A stretch of DNA of 64,000 nt from Paenibacillus zeirhizosphaerae (lineage in GTDB: Bacteria; Bacillota; Bacilli; Paenibacillales; Paenibacillaceae), in NCBI RefSeq assembly GCF_030705605.1, contig NZ_JAPCKK010000016.1, positions 914,072 through 978,071 of the forward strand, written 5' to 3'. The notes beneath the pieces are model-generated. The model saw only the letters and a program-made list of their open reading frames with translations. It was not told the origin of the DNA and searched no databases. The translations under genes and the position numbers were made by a program. Shown piece after piece: positions 27,807-35,865 of this stretch. Numbering within the stretch: the stretch's first letter is position 1; each line of letters begins with the position of its first letter.

Positions 27807-28957
27807 GCATCATGACACTTTATCTCAACAAAGCAAAGCAAATTGAAGACCGGAGGGTCTATCAGAAGATGATCGAGGAGGGGCGCCATCTCGGGCTGGA
27901 TATCTTCGTCTTTACGCCAGCGGACGTCCATCCAACACGCAAGCTGCTGCTTGCTCATATTTACGAGCCCTCCCAAAGAAGATGGACCCGAAAATGGCGC
28001 GCCTTCCCTCAAATGGTCTACGATCGCTGCCGTATTCAAAAGGGCGCGCGATTCCAACAGTTAAGAGAGTTCAGATCGAAGTACGGACATTTGATTTATT
28101 TGAATCGGCCGCTCCGAAACAAATGGACCATTTATGAGGTGCTTTTCAGCAAAGTACCCTTTAAACCCCATTTGCCGGAAACCGTCCTTTACAGAAGCCA
28201 TAAAGACATTGAATCGATGCTGAAAAAGACCCGTCTGTTATATCTCAAGCCTGTTAACGGTACTGGAGGAAGAGGAATTCTGCGCATTGAGCAGCCCGGT
28301 ACAGATGACAATTATTATGTAATCCAGGGGCGGAATATGAATCGCCAGATCATTCCTCGCAGCCGCGTTCACCGGACACGACTGGAAGCCTGGCTCCGAC
28401 GCTGGAAATTGGATCACTATTTAATTCAGGAAGGCATCCCTATTGAGCTGGAAAGCGGACGGGTGCATGATTACAGGCTGCTTGTACAAAAAAACGGACA
28501 GGGCAAATGGGAGGTGACCGGCTGTGCGGGACGTGTAGGTCCGGTGCGAAGCGTCACTTCCAATCTGCACGGAGGAGGCCGTGCCGTTCCCATGCGGATT
28601 CTGCTGGATCATTGGGTTACTGGCGAGGAACTACGGGGGCGTATTGAGGAAGAGGCAGGCAAGCTGGGCATTCAGATCGCGACGCATCTGGAATCTCTAT
28701 ACGGCGGGCTCTGTGAGCTGGCTTTGGACCTGGCAATTAATAAGGAAGGACACATCTATCTGCTTGAGGTCAATCCCAAGCCTTCACGGGAAGTGTTCGC
28801 GCGAATCGGGGAAAAGGACACCTACAAAAAGGCCATCGTCCGTCCGGTCGAATATGCGTTATGGCTATATCGTTCGAAGCTCGCAGGGAACGAGCCGAAG
28901 AAAAGAAAGCATACTCTCAAGCCACCTAGAAGGAATAAAAAAAAGGGTCCCGCCTGA
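27788..28957 (+). CDS. YheC-type (short) YheC/YheD family protein, copy 5
   Basis: 389 residues, beginning QPVLGIMTLYLNKAKQ. It is the most divergent copy: QMVYDR replaces (V/I)YNR, the ATP loop is YLKPVNGTGGRG near 152, then HDYRLLVQKNG and CELALDLAINKEG with LEVNPKPS near 325. A basic tail (KKRKHTLKPPRRNKKKG) may bind a polyanion or the coat. The ATG overlaps the GNAT gene by 19 bp. The stop codon lies in the loop of the following terminator. Confidence 0.9.
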   Translation: MQQPVLGIMTLYLNKAKQIEDRRVYQKMIEEGRHLGLDIFVFTPADVHPTRKLLLAHIYEPSQRRWTRKWRAFPQMVYDRCRIQKGARFQQLREFRSKYGHLIYLNRPLRNKWTIYEVLFSKVPFKPHLPETVLYRSHKDIESMLKKTRLLYLKPVNGTGGRGILRIEQPGTDDNYYVIQGRNMNRQIIPRSRVHRTRLEAWLRRWKLDHYLIQEGIPIELESGRVHDYRLLVQKNGQGKWEVTGCAGRVGPVRSVTSNLHGGGRAVPMRILLDHWVTGEELRGRIEEEAGKLGIQIATHLESLYGGLCELALDLAINKEGHIYLLEVNPKPSREVFARIGEKDTYKKAIVRPVEYALWLYRSKLAGNEPKKRKHTLKPPRRNKKKGPA

Positions 28958-28968
28958 AGCGGCGGGAC
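28947..28968. terminator. Bidirectional terminator ending the YheC/YheD array
   Basis: GTCCCGCC-TGAAGC-GGCGGGAC perfect stem with an A run on the left and TCTT on the right. It serves the plus-strand array and, more strongly, the converging HAD gene, whose transcript would end in eight T residues. Confidence 0.85.
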
Positions 28969-28985
28969 TCTTCCTATGAGCATGC

Positions 28986-29672
28986 TTATTGCGCCTCTTT
29001 ATAAAGACGCAACACTTCCGTAAAATCGTGTATGAGCACATCGGAGTCCTTCAGCTCGTCCTCCCTACCGAAGCCAGCATAAGCACAGCCGATGACCGTC
29101 TGTCCATTTTCTTTACCAGCCTCTACGTCAGAGGAGCGGTCTCCCACCATCCAGGCGCTAGCTACGCGATGCTTCTTCAGCAGCAGCTCAACCAGATGGA
29201 CCTTGGAAACCGTATTGTACTCCCCTGCGCTGTACAGCCCTTCAAACAAAGGCATGATCTCATGCGCAGCCGCCACTCCTTTGACATAGTCCTCAAGTCC
29301 GTTGCTGGCTACAAACAGACGGACTCCTTGATCATGCAAAGCCTGAAGCGTCTCTTTGACCTGGGGGTACAATTGATGGCTTCCGTGTTTCAGCCCTTCG
29401 ATTTCCAGTTCCAGCAGCAGTTCGTCCGCTCTTTGGCGGGCGGCTTCGCTGGCTTCAGGCATGACACGCAGCCATATTTCTTCAAGCAGCAGGCCAAGAC
29501 TGTTCAGCATCCGTTCCTCCGGTGGAGTCTCCCCTTCAAACAGCCCCTCCGCGCGCAGTGTATCAAACAGCTTGTGATACGCTGGCAGCAGCAGTGTCTC
29601 GGTCTGGAACAAAGTTCCGTCCATATCGAAAATCATGGCTTCCGGCTTCTTCAAGAGCCTTACAGTTCCCAT
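28986..29672 (-). CDS. HAD family hydrolase (phosphoglycolate phosphatase-like)
   Basis: Cytoplasmic phosphatase of the haloacid dehalogenase superfamily, 228 residues. Motif I is IFDMDGTLF (nucleophile and acid/base Asp near residues 16-18), motif II VASNGLEDYVKG near 120, motif III Lys in VSKVHLVELLLKK, and motif IV MVGDRSSDVEAGKENG near 175. An alpha-helical cap lies between motifs I and II. The substrate is unknown. The ATG at 29672 abuts a GAGG; a stronger AAGGA lies further upstream, so the start is not certain. Confidence 0.88.
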   Translation of the reverse strand: MGTVRLLKKPEAMIFDMDGTLFQTETLLLPAYHKLFDTLRAEGLFEGETPPEERMLNSLGLLLEEIWLRVMPEASEAARQRADELLLELEIEGLKHGSHQLYPQVKETLQALHDQGVRLFVASNGLEDYVKGVAAAHEIMPLFEGLYSAGEYNTVSKVHLVELLLKKHRVASAWMVGDRSSDVEAGKENGQTVIGCAYAGFGREDELKDSDVLIHDFTEVLRLYKEAQ

Positions 29673-29708
29673 CCTCAGTTCACCATCCTTCCCGTAACTT
29701 TCAAAGCA

Positions 29709-31025
29709 TTAGAATCGGTCGAAATAGCTGCCCGTGCCTTCTTTATTATAAATATATCCATACACAACTGCATCAGGGAAAAATTCCAGAGCATCTTTAA
29801 GCAATCCCGATTTGAGCTGGTTCTTACGGTAGCTACTCAATGCGTCCCAATCCTCTTTGCTCACATACGCTTTTATGGTTATGGAATCATTGGCTTCCCC
29901 TTCCAGCTTGATGCTGAAAGTTGCGCCGTAGAAATTCCCATAGTCATTGCTCAACTGATTCACTATATCCTGAAGATCTACATCTGTACTCAGATTAACC
30001 TTGCCGCTACTGCTAACTGTGAAAGAAGCCAATCTGGTAGAATCATAGATTTTGCCTGTTATTTTAGCACCTTCATACTCAGCCAGCAGATCATCAACGA
30101 TACCCTGCAAATATCTTTTCTGTGTGGCGATAGCAAGATCGTTCCAGCCGTTCTCATCTACATCGATTCTGACTGTAATATCGTCTTCGTCCCCGCCGAG
30201 TGAGATCCGTGCGTCTGTATTTTTGTATTTGTTATGATCATCCTTGAGTTCGTCTTCCATCTCATCAAGTTCTTTGACCGTGCTCCCGCTCAGACTGACT
30301 TTGCCGCTGCTGCTGACAGAGAAAGAATCCAATTTACTGGAGTCGTAGATTCCGCCTGAAATGTCGGCGTCCTCATATTCATCCAGGAGGTCATCAACGA
30401 TATCCTGAAGAAGGCTCGTTTTACTGCTCGTGGTCAAATCTCTCCATTCGGACTTATCCACATCGATTCTGACCGTAATATCGTCCGTATCCCCGCTGAG
30501 CGATATTTCGGAATCCGTTTTTTTGTAATTCCCATACAAGTCATTTAGTTTCTCTTCTATTTTATCGAGATCGCCGCCATGATTCTGCTCCGCCTTAAGC
30601 TTCTCAATATCTGCCTGCAGCGTTACAATTTCGGCAGTCTTACTCGTTAGGGAGGCATGGGTCGCAGTCAGTTCTTGGTTCAGCGTATTCATCTGATTGT
30701 TTAGAGCCGTAATTGTGGATTGATCCACGACTGACCCGTTGTCGGCGATAATAACCCGCTTATTCGTTCCATCCCAGGTTACATTTTTATTCAGAGCCGT
30801 TCCCACCAGGCGAAGCGGAAGATAGGTTGTGCCGTTAATCATAAAAGGCTCGCTTAAAGCATCATAAGAGATTGCGGTCCCGTTATACGTAATACCGATA
30901 TTGTTGTACACCGCTTTAATGGTTTTGGCAGCTTCGGCTGCATATGTAGACTGACTGAAAAGCGCTCCTGAGACGGTAAGTACAGATAATGCGGTCATCA
31001 CCATTGGTTTTTTCTTAAATTTCAT
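29709..31025 (-). CDS. Secreted stalk-domain protein with three internal repeats
   Basis: 438 residues with a signal peptide (KFKKKPMVMTALSVLTVSGA, cleavage near AEA at about residue 30). A copper-amine-oxidase N-terminal-like (stalk) domain follows (GITYNGTAISYDALSEPFMI, LPLRLVGTALNKNVTWDG). Next is a coiled coil (about residues 95-150), then three related units of about 85-90 residues. Each unit contains an ISLSGD.DDITVRIDV-like strand, a helix with LLQDIVDDLL-like sequence, and SFSVSSSGKVSLSG-like strands; the third is the most diverged. It is probably a cell-surface or envelope protein of unknown function. The ATG at 31025 has AAGGAG 12 bp upstream. Confidence 0.8.
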   Translation of the reverse strand: MKFKKKPMVMTALSVLTVSGALFSQSTYAAEAAKTIKAVYNNIGITYNGTAISYDALSEPFMINGTTYLPLRLVGTALNKNVTWDGTNKRVIIADNGSVVDQSTITALNNQMNTLNQELTATHASLTSKTAEIVTLQADIEKLKAEQNHGGDLDKIEEKLNDLYGNYKKTDSEISLSGDTDDITVRIDVDKSEWRDLTTSSKTSLLQDIVDDLLDEYEDADISGGIYDSSKLDSFSVSSSGKVSLSGSTVKELDEMEDELKDDHNKYKNTDARISLGGDEDDITVRIDVDENGWNDLAIATQKRYLQGIVDDLLAEYEGAKITGKIYDSTRLASFTVSSSGKVNLSTDVDLQDIVNQLSNDYGNFYGATFSIKLEGEANDSITIKAYVSKEDWDALSSYRKNQLKSGLLKDALEFFPDAVVYGYIYNKEGTGSYFDRF

Positions 31026-31236
31026 AACTGCTGTCTTCTCCTTGTCTATCAATTTTTGCTCTCATCCTACTGCTTGATAGATACAGATGCCAAAAATCAA
31101 CGATTTGGGCTTAAAAGCGCAGCTTTTCTCCAGAAATAGAGAAAAAATGGATAGGCTTATTATACCAGGGTAACATTAATAGGACAATTTGATAACCCTT
31201 TGCACCATCTTTTCGGCTAATTCTTCCTGTCTCTTG

Positions 31237-31268
31237 AAAAAAAAGACCTACCGGCACGCCGGTATAGT
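31237..31268 (-). terminator. Terminator after the 87-residue hypothetical gene
   Basis: Minus-strand stem GAC-TATACCGGC / GCCGGTA-GGTC followed by eight T residues. The remaining upstream space of the stalk gene (31026-31236) shows no gene. Confidence 0.8.
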
Positions 31269-31532
31269 CTATATCTCTGTTCTGAATTCAAAACGGTCTC
31301 TGAAATAGAATCCCCCGTTTATTTTTACGGCTTCAGGAGTGAATTTCTCAATCATTCCTCCACTGTTGACGACAATGTTTAACTTATTATTCATCGGCAT
31401 GACTACATAAACCTTAACTTGAGAGACGGCGGCTGCAAATAATTCCAAATCTGTATCTAATGTCTTGTATGTAGACTTCATCTCTATCACCTCAATTCCT
31501 GAATAGATGTCTACATTCGACACCTTTCTCAT
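31269..31532 (-). CDS. Hypothetical protein, 87 residues
   Basis: I do not recognise this family. The protein begins RKVSNVDIYSGIEVIEMKST and has a helix (TDLELFAAAVSQ), then beta strands (VKVYVVMPMNNKLNIVV) and a charged aromatic end (FYFRDRFEFRTEI). There is no signal peptide or membrane helix. The ATG at 31532 has AAGGAGGG 5-6 bp upstream, which makes translation likely. A strong terminator follows directly. Confidence 0.6.
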   Translation of the reverse strand: MRKVSNVDIYSGIEVIEMKSTYKTLDTDLELFAAAVSQVKVYVVMPMNNKLNIVVNSGGMIEKFTPEAVKINGGFYFRDRFEFRTEI

Positions 31533-31608
31533 AAATCCCTCCTTTTGAACCATGAAAAAAGAACTGATTTAAAAAAAATTAGGCATATTTACTTTCATAC
31601 AGTTTTTG

Positions 31609-31980
31609 CTATCTATCAGATACTGCTGGCTTCCACCCAATCTCTTGCGACCAGATATGGGCCTTCTGTAATATATCCCAAACTATCGGCCCTTTTCCTT
31701 CGACATATTTCGGACGTTCTTCCTTGTATAGTTTCATTAGCCGGTGTTTTTCCTGAGCGTACCTCAAGCCGTCCTCCGGATGTGTACGTAAATAGTCCCT
31801 GAAGAGCAAGGTCATTTGCTCGGACAGACTTCCCGCTTGTCTTACATGGACATGGATTCTTCGTGTTCCCGGCACTTCACGAAAATACCTTTTGCTCCTG
31901 TCGGGGTTCTCCTCCCTTAACTCGAAACCCACTCTTTCAACCTTGTGTCGATAACTGATTATGTCATCATAACGCGCCCC
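31609..31980 (-). pseudogene. GrpB/UPF0157 family remnant (N-terminal half missing)
   Basis: The reading frame gives GARYDDIISYRHKVERVGFEL, then REENPDRSKRYFREVPGTRR and HVHVRQAGSLSEQMTLLFRD, ending in a helical tail with AKGPI-like EGKGPIVWDILQKAH. This is the C-terminal half of a GrpB/UPF0157 (nucleotidyltransferase-fold) protein. The N-terminal half with the HIGSTSVPG-type motif is missing, and the frame runs without a credible start into the 3' end of the next gene. It is best read as a decayed fragment. A shorter frame starting GTG at 31932 could still be translated. Confidence 0.65.
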
Positions 31981-32012
31981 TCCTTTTAAGGCCTTCTCCA
32001 GGATCGATAAAT

Positions 32013-32531
32013 TTAAAATCCGCCTTTGGCGTTTGTGAATTTATGTACCCCAAAATGTTTTACGGTTGAGCTAACCAGCGCATTTCTTAACAGGATCAGG
32101 CTGGACGTAAATCTGAGCTCGACAGAAAGCTGCATGAGCCTTTCCGGCAGATGATCAAGCGGTTCAACCCCGAGAGGGACAATCGTCTGTTGAGAGATGT
32201 AATACCCGGCAATCTCATCGAACAATTGAAAGGATTCTGTGGGGAAAAGGTACCTGTAAATCGTTGTATCCCTGATTCGTTCATACCAATCCTTTTCCAC
32301 AGTAACTACAACATTTGATGAAGTCACACCGAAAAATTTATTCCGGTCCACCTCATTTATGTCATCCGACCTTCGATACACAATTCTGGGGCACTGCCTG
32401 GGAAAATAAAACGTAAATTCATGAGCTTCATCAATAGCCCAGACAACAGGCGGCATATCTCTTCGGTTTTCTTTCACTCTAGGTACAAAAACTTCAATCA
32501 AGCTTTCCTCGCTAAAATGAAACAGCTTCAT
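32013..32531 (-). CDS. Uncharacterised protein, DUF6886-like
   Basis: 172-residue cytoplasmic protein beginning KLFHFSEESLIEVFVPRVKE, then VVWAIDEAHEFTFYFPRQCP and a central YRYLFPTESFQLFDEIAGYY. This agrees with a small Bacillales family (DUF6886) of unknown function with the HFSEE...FVPR...WAID pattern. An ATGA overlap with the upstream lipoprotein gene shows coupled translation, and GGAGGGGG precedes the ATG. The role is unknown. Confidence 0.72.
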   Translation of the reverse strand: MKLFHFSEESLIEVFVPRVKENRRDMPPVVWAIDEAHEFTFYFPRQCPRIVYRRSDDINEVDRNKFFGVTSSNVVVTVEKDWYERIRDTTIYRYLFPTESFQLFDEIAGYYISQQTIVPLGVEPLDHLPERLMQLSVELRFTSSLILLRNALVSSTVKHFGVHKFTNAKGGF

Positions 32532-33073
32532 ATATCCCCCTCCGGACTGCTGCTATTCCCTGACTGTAACGATTCGACAGTGGTAAATATTCTTGCGTAG
32601 ACATCCGCAATATGAGCTTCCGTTTTCTTGTCGTTTTGCAATCCAAAGTCCCAATACTTGAATTCGTTTCCTGTTTGGATAACCCCCGTAGCATAGAGGT
32701 CAGATGACAAATCAGGAACCTCTTCATAAGACAACTCCTCTTCAGTGAAGGGAACGTACGATTTCTCCGATTCCATAAAGAAAAACGGGATACCGGCGCT
32801 TTTATATACTGCAGAGTATTCCGGATTCGCCGCTTTGGCCAGGTGCTCCTTCATTATGATAACAGCATCAAATTTCGCCGAAAGCCCGGCATCTTCCAGT
32901 TCATCAAAGGTTACATTGGTGAAGCTCACATTTCCGGCACTTATGCTTGAAGCATCTCCTATCACGCCAATCTCCAGGCTTCTTCCCTCATAACGCGGCG
33001 GATCCGTTAAGTCGGTAGTACAACCGCCAAGAATTAAGACAATCCCCAATAGGAGAAATAACTTTTCAATCAT
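32528..33073 (-). CDS. Putative lipoprotein of unknown function
   Basis: 181-residue precursor with a type II signal peptide (IEKLFLLLGIVLILGGC, lipobox LGGC with Cys near residue 18). It continues into a soluble domain with alternating strands and helices (LEIGVIGDASSI, FDAVIIMKEHLAKAA, IPFFFMESEKSY), which looks like a Rossmann-like fold. The ATG at 33073 is behind GGAAGGGAG. It is paired with the DUF6886-like gene by a 4 bp overlap. Confidence 0.72.
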   Translation of the reverse strand: MIEKLFLLLGIVLILGGCTTDLTDPPRYEGRSLEIGVIGDASSISAGNVSFTNVTFDELEDAGLSAKFDAVIIMKEHLAKAANPEYSAVYKSAGIPFFFMESEKSYVPFTEEELSYEEVPDLSSDLYATGVIQTGNEFKYWDFGLQNDKKTEAHIADVYARIFTTVESLQSGNSSSPEGDI

Positions 33074-33108
33074 GCCAGACACTCCCTTCCTTGGTTGAAC
33101 GGGCAAAA

Positions 33109-33132
33109 GAGACTGCCGTTTGCGGCAGTCTC
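33109..33132 (-). terminator. Terminator of the Mn transporter operon
   Basis: Perfect GAGACTGCCG-CAAA-CGGCAGTCTC stem (minus strand) followed by TTTT. It lies about 200 bp beyond mntD and just before the lipoprotein gene. The 33133-33335 gap holds no convincing gene. Confidence 0.75.
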
Positions 33133-33335
33133 AACATGTGCAGATAGATTCAGAAAAACTCGTATAATTCATCGTTATAGTATCTAAATTGAATCATGGT
33201 TGGCTGCACGGGATGAGGCCGCAGTCCACCTGCTCCAACCTCCAGTCAATCGAGACCCGATATAGGATTGGGAAAGATAACCTATCTTTTATATGCGCTG
33301 AAAGCTGATTAAATGTCAAGGCTGAATTGTTATTC

Positions 33336-34211
33336 TTAAGCATCAACGTCGACAGGGCGAACCAGCCTGGCGGCAAGCCCATGCCGCGGTGAGAACAGAA
33401 AACTAACCATAAAGACGATTCCCGTCGAGAAAGCCATAGATCCGGAAATCGAAGTGTCTAGCCACAACGCTATATAATATCCCATAAATGCGGACAACAC
33501 CCCGAACAACCCGCTCAGCCCCATCATGACCAGCAGGCGATCTGTCCACAAATAGGCGGCTGCCGCCGGCGTAATCAGCATGGCCACAACCATAATGGCT
33601 CCGACGGCGTCAAATGCAGCAACCGTGGTAATCGAGACCATAGACATGAACACATAGTGCATCAGGACGACGGGAATCCCCAGACTTGCAGCCAGCGCAG
33701 GATCAAACGAAGTTATTTTCCATTCCTTATAGAAAGCAATAATTATCACCAATACAGTGATCAAGACCAATGACAATAGAAAAACAGCTTCAGGCACTTC
33801 ACCGATCCACGGAAGCTTCATGAGCTCCCAGGGAATAAAGGTGATTTCCCCCATCAGCGTATGCTGTATATCCAGATGGGCATTGCCCACCCGTGTGGCA
33901 ATCAGGACAACCCCCATCGCAAATAAAGAGGTAAATACAACCCCGATTGAGGCCTCCTGCTGCACGCCTCGCACATGAAGCCATTGAACAAACAGCGAGG
34001 TAAGCAGACCGGCTGCCACAGCACCGATGAGCATGTGCACACCGCTTAATTCGCGCGTAACGAGGTAGGCGACCACAATGCCCAGCAGCACCGTATGGCT
34101 AATCGCATCGGCCATCATAGCCATTCTGCGCAAAATCAGAAGCACGCCGATGAAGCCGCAGGACAGCCCAACCAAGGATGCGGTCACTAATATCCATCCG
34201 GTATAAGACAT
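33336..34211 (-). CDS. mntD: Manganese-type ABC transporter permease (MntD-like)
   Basis: 291-residue membrane permease of the ABC-3 (ZnuB/MntC/MntD) family with eight or nine predicted helices. Family motifs are LILRRMAMMADAISHTVLLG (the helix 2 to 3 region with the SH motif) and FDAVGAIMVVAMLITPAAAAY. It follows the sister permease gene with a 3 bp gap. It is smaller than MntC of Bacillus and similar in size to MntD. The metal is inferred from the operon and operator. Confidence 0.82.
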   Translation of the reverse strand: MSYTGWILVTASLVGLSCGFIGVLLILRRMAMMADAISHTVLLGIVVAYLVTRELSGVHMLIGAVAAGLLTSLFVQWLHVRGVQQEASIGVVFTSLFAMGVVLIATRVGNAHLDIQHTLMGEITFIPWELMKLPWIGEVPEAVFLLSLVLITVLVIIIAFYKEWKITSFDPALAASLGIPVVLMHYVFMSMVSITTVAAFDAVGAIMVVAMLITPAAAAYLWTDRLLVMMGLSGLFGVLSAFMGYYIALWLDTSISGSMAFSTGIVFMVSFLFSPRHGLAARLVRPVDVDA

Positions 34212-34214
34212 AGG

Positions 34215-35129
34215 TTACCCTCCCCTTTCAATGGCATCTCGACCGACAGACTGCTTCGACAATGCCATCTTCTGATTACGCTGCTGCAGGAACATGACAA
34301 GCATTCCTTTGCGTGAGCCAAATACTAACGAAACCACAAAGAGGGAAGAAGCAGACAGAACGATAAAAGGCCCTGTCGGCCACCCGTTTCCCAAAGTGCT
34401 GATCAGTGTGCCCGCAATGCCCGAGCCTCCCCCGAACAAAGCAGATAACCCCAGCATCACGGCATAGGAATGAGTCCAGTAACGGGCGCTTACACTGGGT
34501 ATAATCAGAAGCGCTGCCATCAAAATGACTCCTGCCGCCTGTATTCCGACGACAATAACGAGCACCAGAAGGATCATATACACCATGTTCATCAGACGGC
34601 CGGACAGCCCGAGTCCTGCGGCGAACTGCGGATCGAACAAAAATAGCTTCCATTCCTTCCACGCTGCAAGCGCAACAATGAATACGAGCAGCGTAATGCC
34701 AATCATCGTGTATACATCCTGTCTCACCATGGATGCGGACTGGCCGAAAATAAAACTGTCCAGCCCGCTTTGCTGTCCACCCGGCATCTTGTTGACGAGC
34801 GTAAGCAGCATGATGCCCAGTCCAAAAAAGACAGACAACACAATCCCCATCGCCGCGTCTTCCTTGACGCGGCTTGATGTGCGAATCCAGTGAATGAACA
34901 GCGCGCCAAGCAAGGCGCTTATGGTCGCACCAGCCATCATGAACGGCAGGCTCTTCGCCCCTAAGACAGCGAATCCGGCAACAACGCCCGGAAGCGCAGC
35001 ATGGGATAGCGCATCGCTCATGAGGCTTTGTCTCTTCCAATAAGCAAAGCAGCCGATCACACCAGCCGCCATGCCCAGCATCATGGTGCTCAGCAGCACC
35101 CATTGCGTGTTCGCAGACAATATGATCAT
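34215..35129 (-). CDS. mntC: Manganese-type ABC transporter permease (MntC-like)
   Basis: 304-residue ABC-3 family permease. Features include YWKRQSLMSDALSHAALPGVV with the SH motif, FGLGIMLLTLVNKMPGGQQSG and GIQAAGVILMAALLIIPSVSA. The ATG at 35129 overlaps the mntB stop as ATGA, fixing the start. Bacillus MntC carries a long C-terminal extension (about 435 residues in total) that is missing here. A positively charged tail (MLVMFLQQRNQKMALSK) ends the protein. Confidence 0.82.
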   Translation of the reverse strand: MIILSANTQWVLLSTMMLGMAAGVIGCFAYWKRQSLMSDALSHAALPGVVAGFAVLGAKSLPFMMAGATISALLGALFIHWIRTSSRVKEDAAMGIVLSVFFGLGIMLLTLVNKMPGGQQSGLDSFIFGQSASMVRQDVYTMIGITLLVFIVALAAWKEWKLFLFDPQFAAGLGLSGRLMNMVYMILLVLVIVVGIQAAGVILMAALLIIPSVSARYWTHSYAVMLGLSALFGGGSGIAGTLISTLGNGWPTGPFIVLSASSLFVVSLVFGSRKGMLVMFLQQRNQKMALSKQSVGRDAIERGG

Positions 35130-35863
35130 CCCAGCCGATCTCCCATCCACCGTAATGAGCCGCCATAGGTTCTCGTGATATTGGCTTGATTGAATACCTC
35201 CGCTGTAGCACCGTGGGCAATGACAGTCCGATTCAGCATCAGCACATGATCGAAATATTCCTCGACCGTCTGTAAATCATGATGTACGACCATCACTGTC
35301 CGTCCCTTGCTTTTGAGCGTGTTCAAGGTGTCCATAATAACCTTCTCCGTTGCCGCGTCCACCCCTGCCAGCGGCTCGTCGAGGAAATACAGATCAGCAT
35401 CCTGAACAAGCGCCCGCGCAAGAAACACGCGCTGCTGCTGTCCGCCCGACAACTGGCTGATTTGGCGGTCTGCATAGCTGCCAAGTCCCATCTCTTCCAG
35501 TGCGGACATCGCCAACTCCCGATGCTCGCGCTTGGGCCACTTCAGCCAGCCGATCCTGCCATACAGTCCCATCATCACGACATCCAGGGCGTTCGTCGGA
35601 AAGTCCCAATCCACTGTCCCCCGCTGTGGCACATAACCAATCCTTGATTTAACCTGTGCATAGGTCGAACCAAAACAGGACACCGTTCCCGATAGACGGG
35701 GATGGAGCTCCAGGATCACCTTAAGCAGGGTGGACTTTCCTGCCCCGTTAGGTCCCACGATGGCCGTCAACGTTCCGGGCTGCACCTTGAAATTCACATG
35801 GTTCAGCACTTTGTTTTTACGATATGAAGCAGTAAGACTGTCTACATTCAGCACGCTATCCAC
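35126..35863 (-). CDS. mntB: Manganese-type ABC transporter ATP-binding protein (MntB-like)
   Basis: 245-residue ATPase of the metal ABC importer: Walker A GPNGAGKST, Q-loop VPQRGTVDWDFP, signature [15 protein letters not shown], Walker B LYFLDEPLAGVD, and H-loop VVHHDLQTVEEYFD. The VPQR...DWDFP segment is typical of Mn/Zn family ATPases. It lies between the binding-protein gene (2 bp upstream) and the permease gene (overlapping). Confidence 0.9.
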   Translation of the reverse strand: MDSVLNVDSLTASYRKNKVLNHVNFKVQPGTLTAIVGPNGAGKSTLLKVILELHPRLSGTVSCFGSTYAQVKSRIGYVPQRGTVDWDFPTNALDVVMMGLYGRIGWLKWPKREHRELAMSALEEMGLGSYADRQISQLSGGQQQRVFLARALVQDADLYFLDEPLAGVDAATEKVIMDTLNTLKSKGRTVMVVHHDLQTVEEYFDHVLMLNRTVIAHGATAEVFNQANITRTYGGSLRWMGDRLG

Positions 35864-35865
35864 GT

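Noticed and set aside
28989..30203. 404-codon open frame opposite the HAD and stalk genes
   Set aside because: It spans two real genes and a gene boundary on the opposite strand, with no start signal.
31609..31932. Treating the 107-codon GrpB-like frame as a normal small gene
   Set aside because: Family similarity continues upstream of its GTG in the same frame, so the start is only an internal codon of a truncated gene.
33194..33382. 62-codon open frame after mntD
   Set aside because: It overlaps the mntD 3' end and has no credible ribosome site or composition.
34276..35220. 314-codon open frame in another frame of the Mn permease gene
   Set aside because: The mntC frame has clear permease helices and the ATGA overlap; this frame is rich in Cys, His and Arg without a domain.
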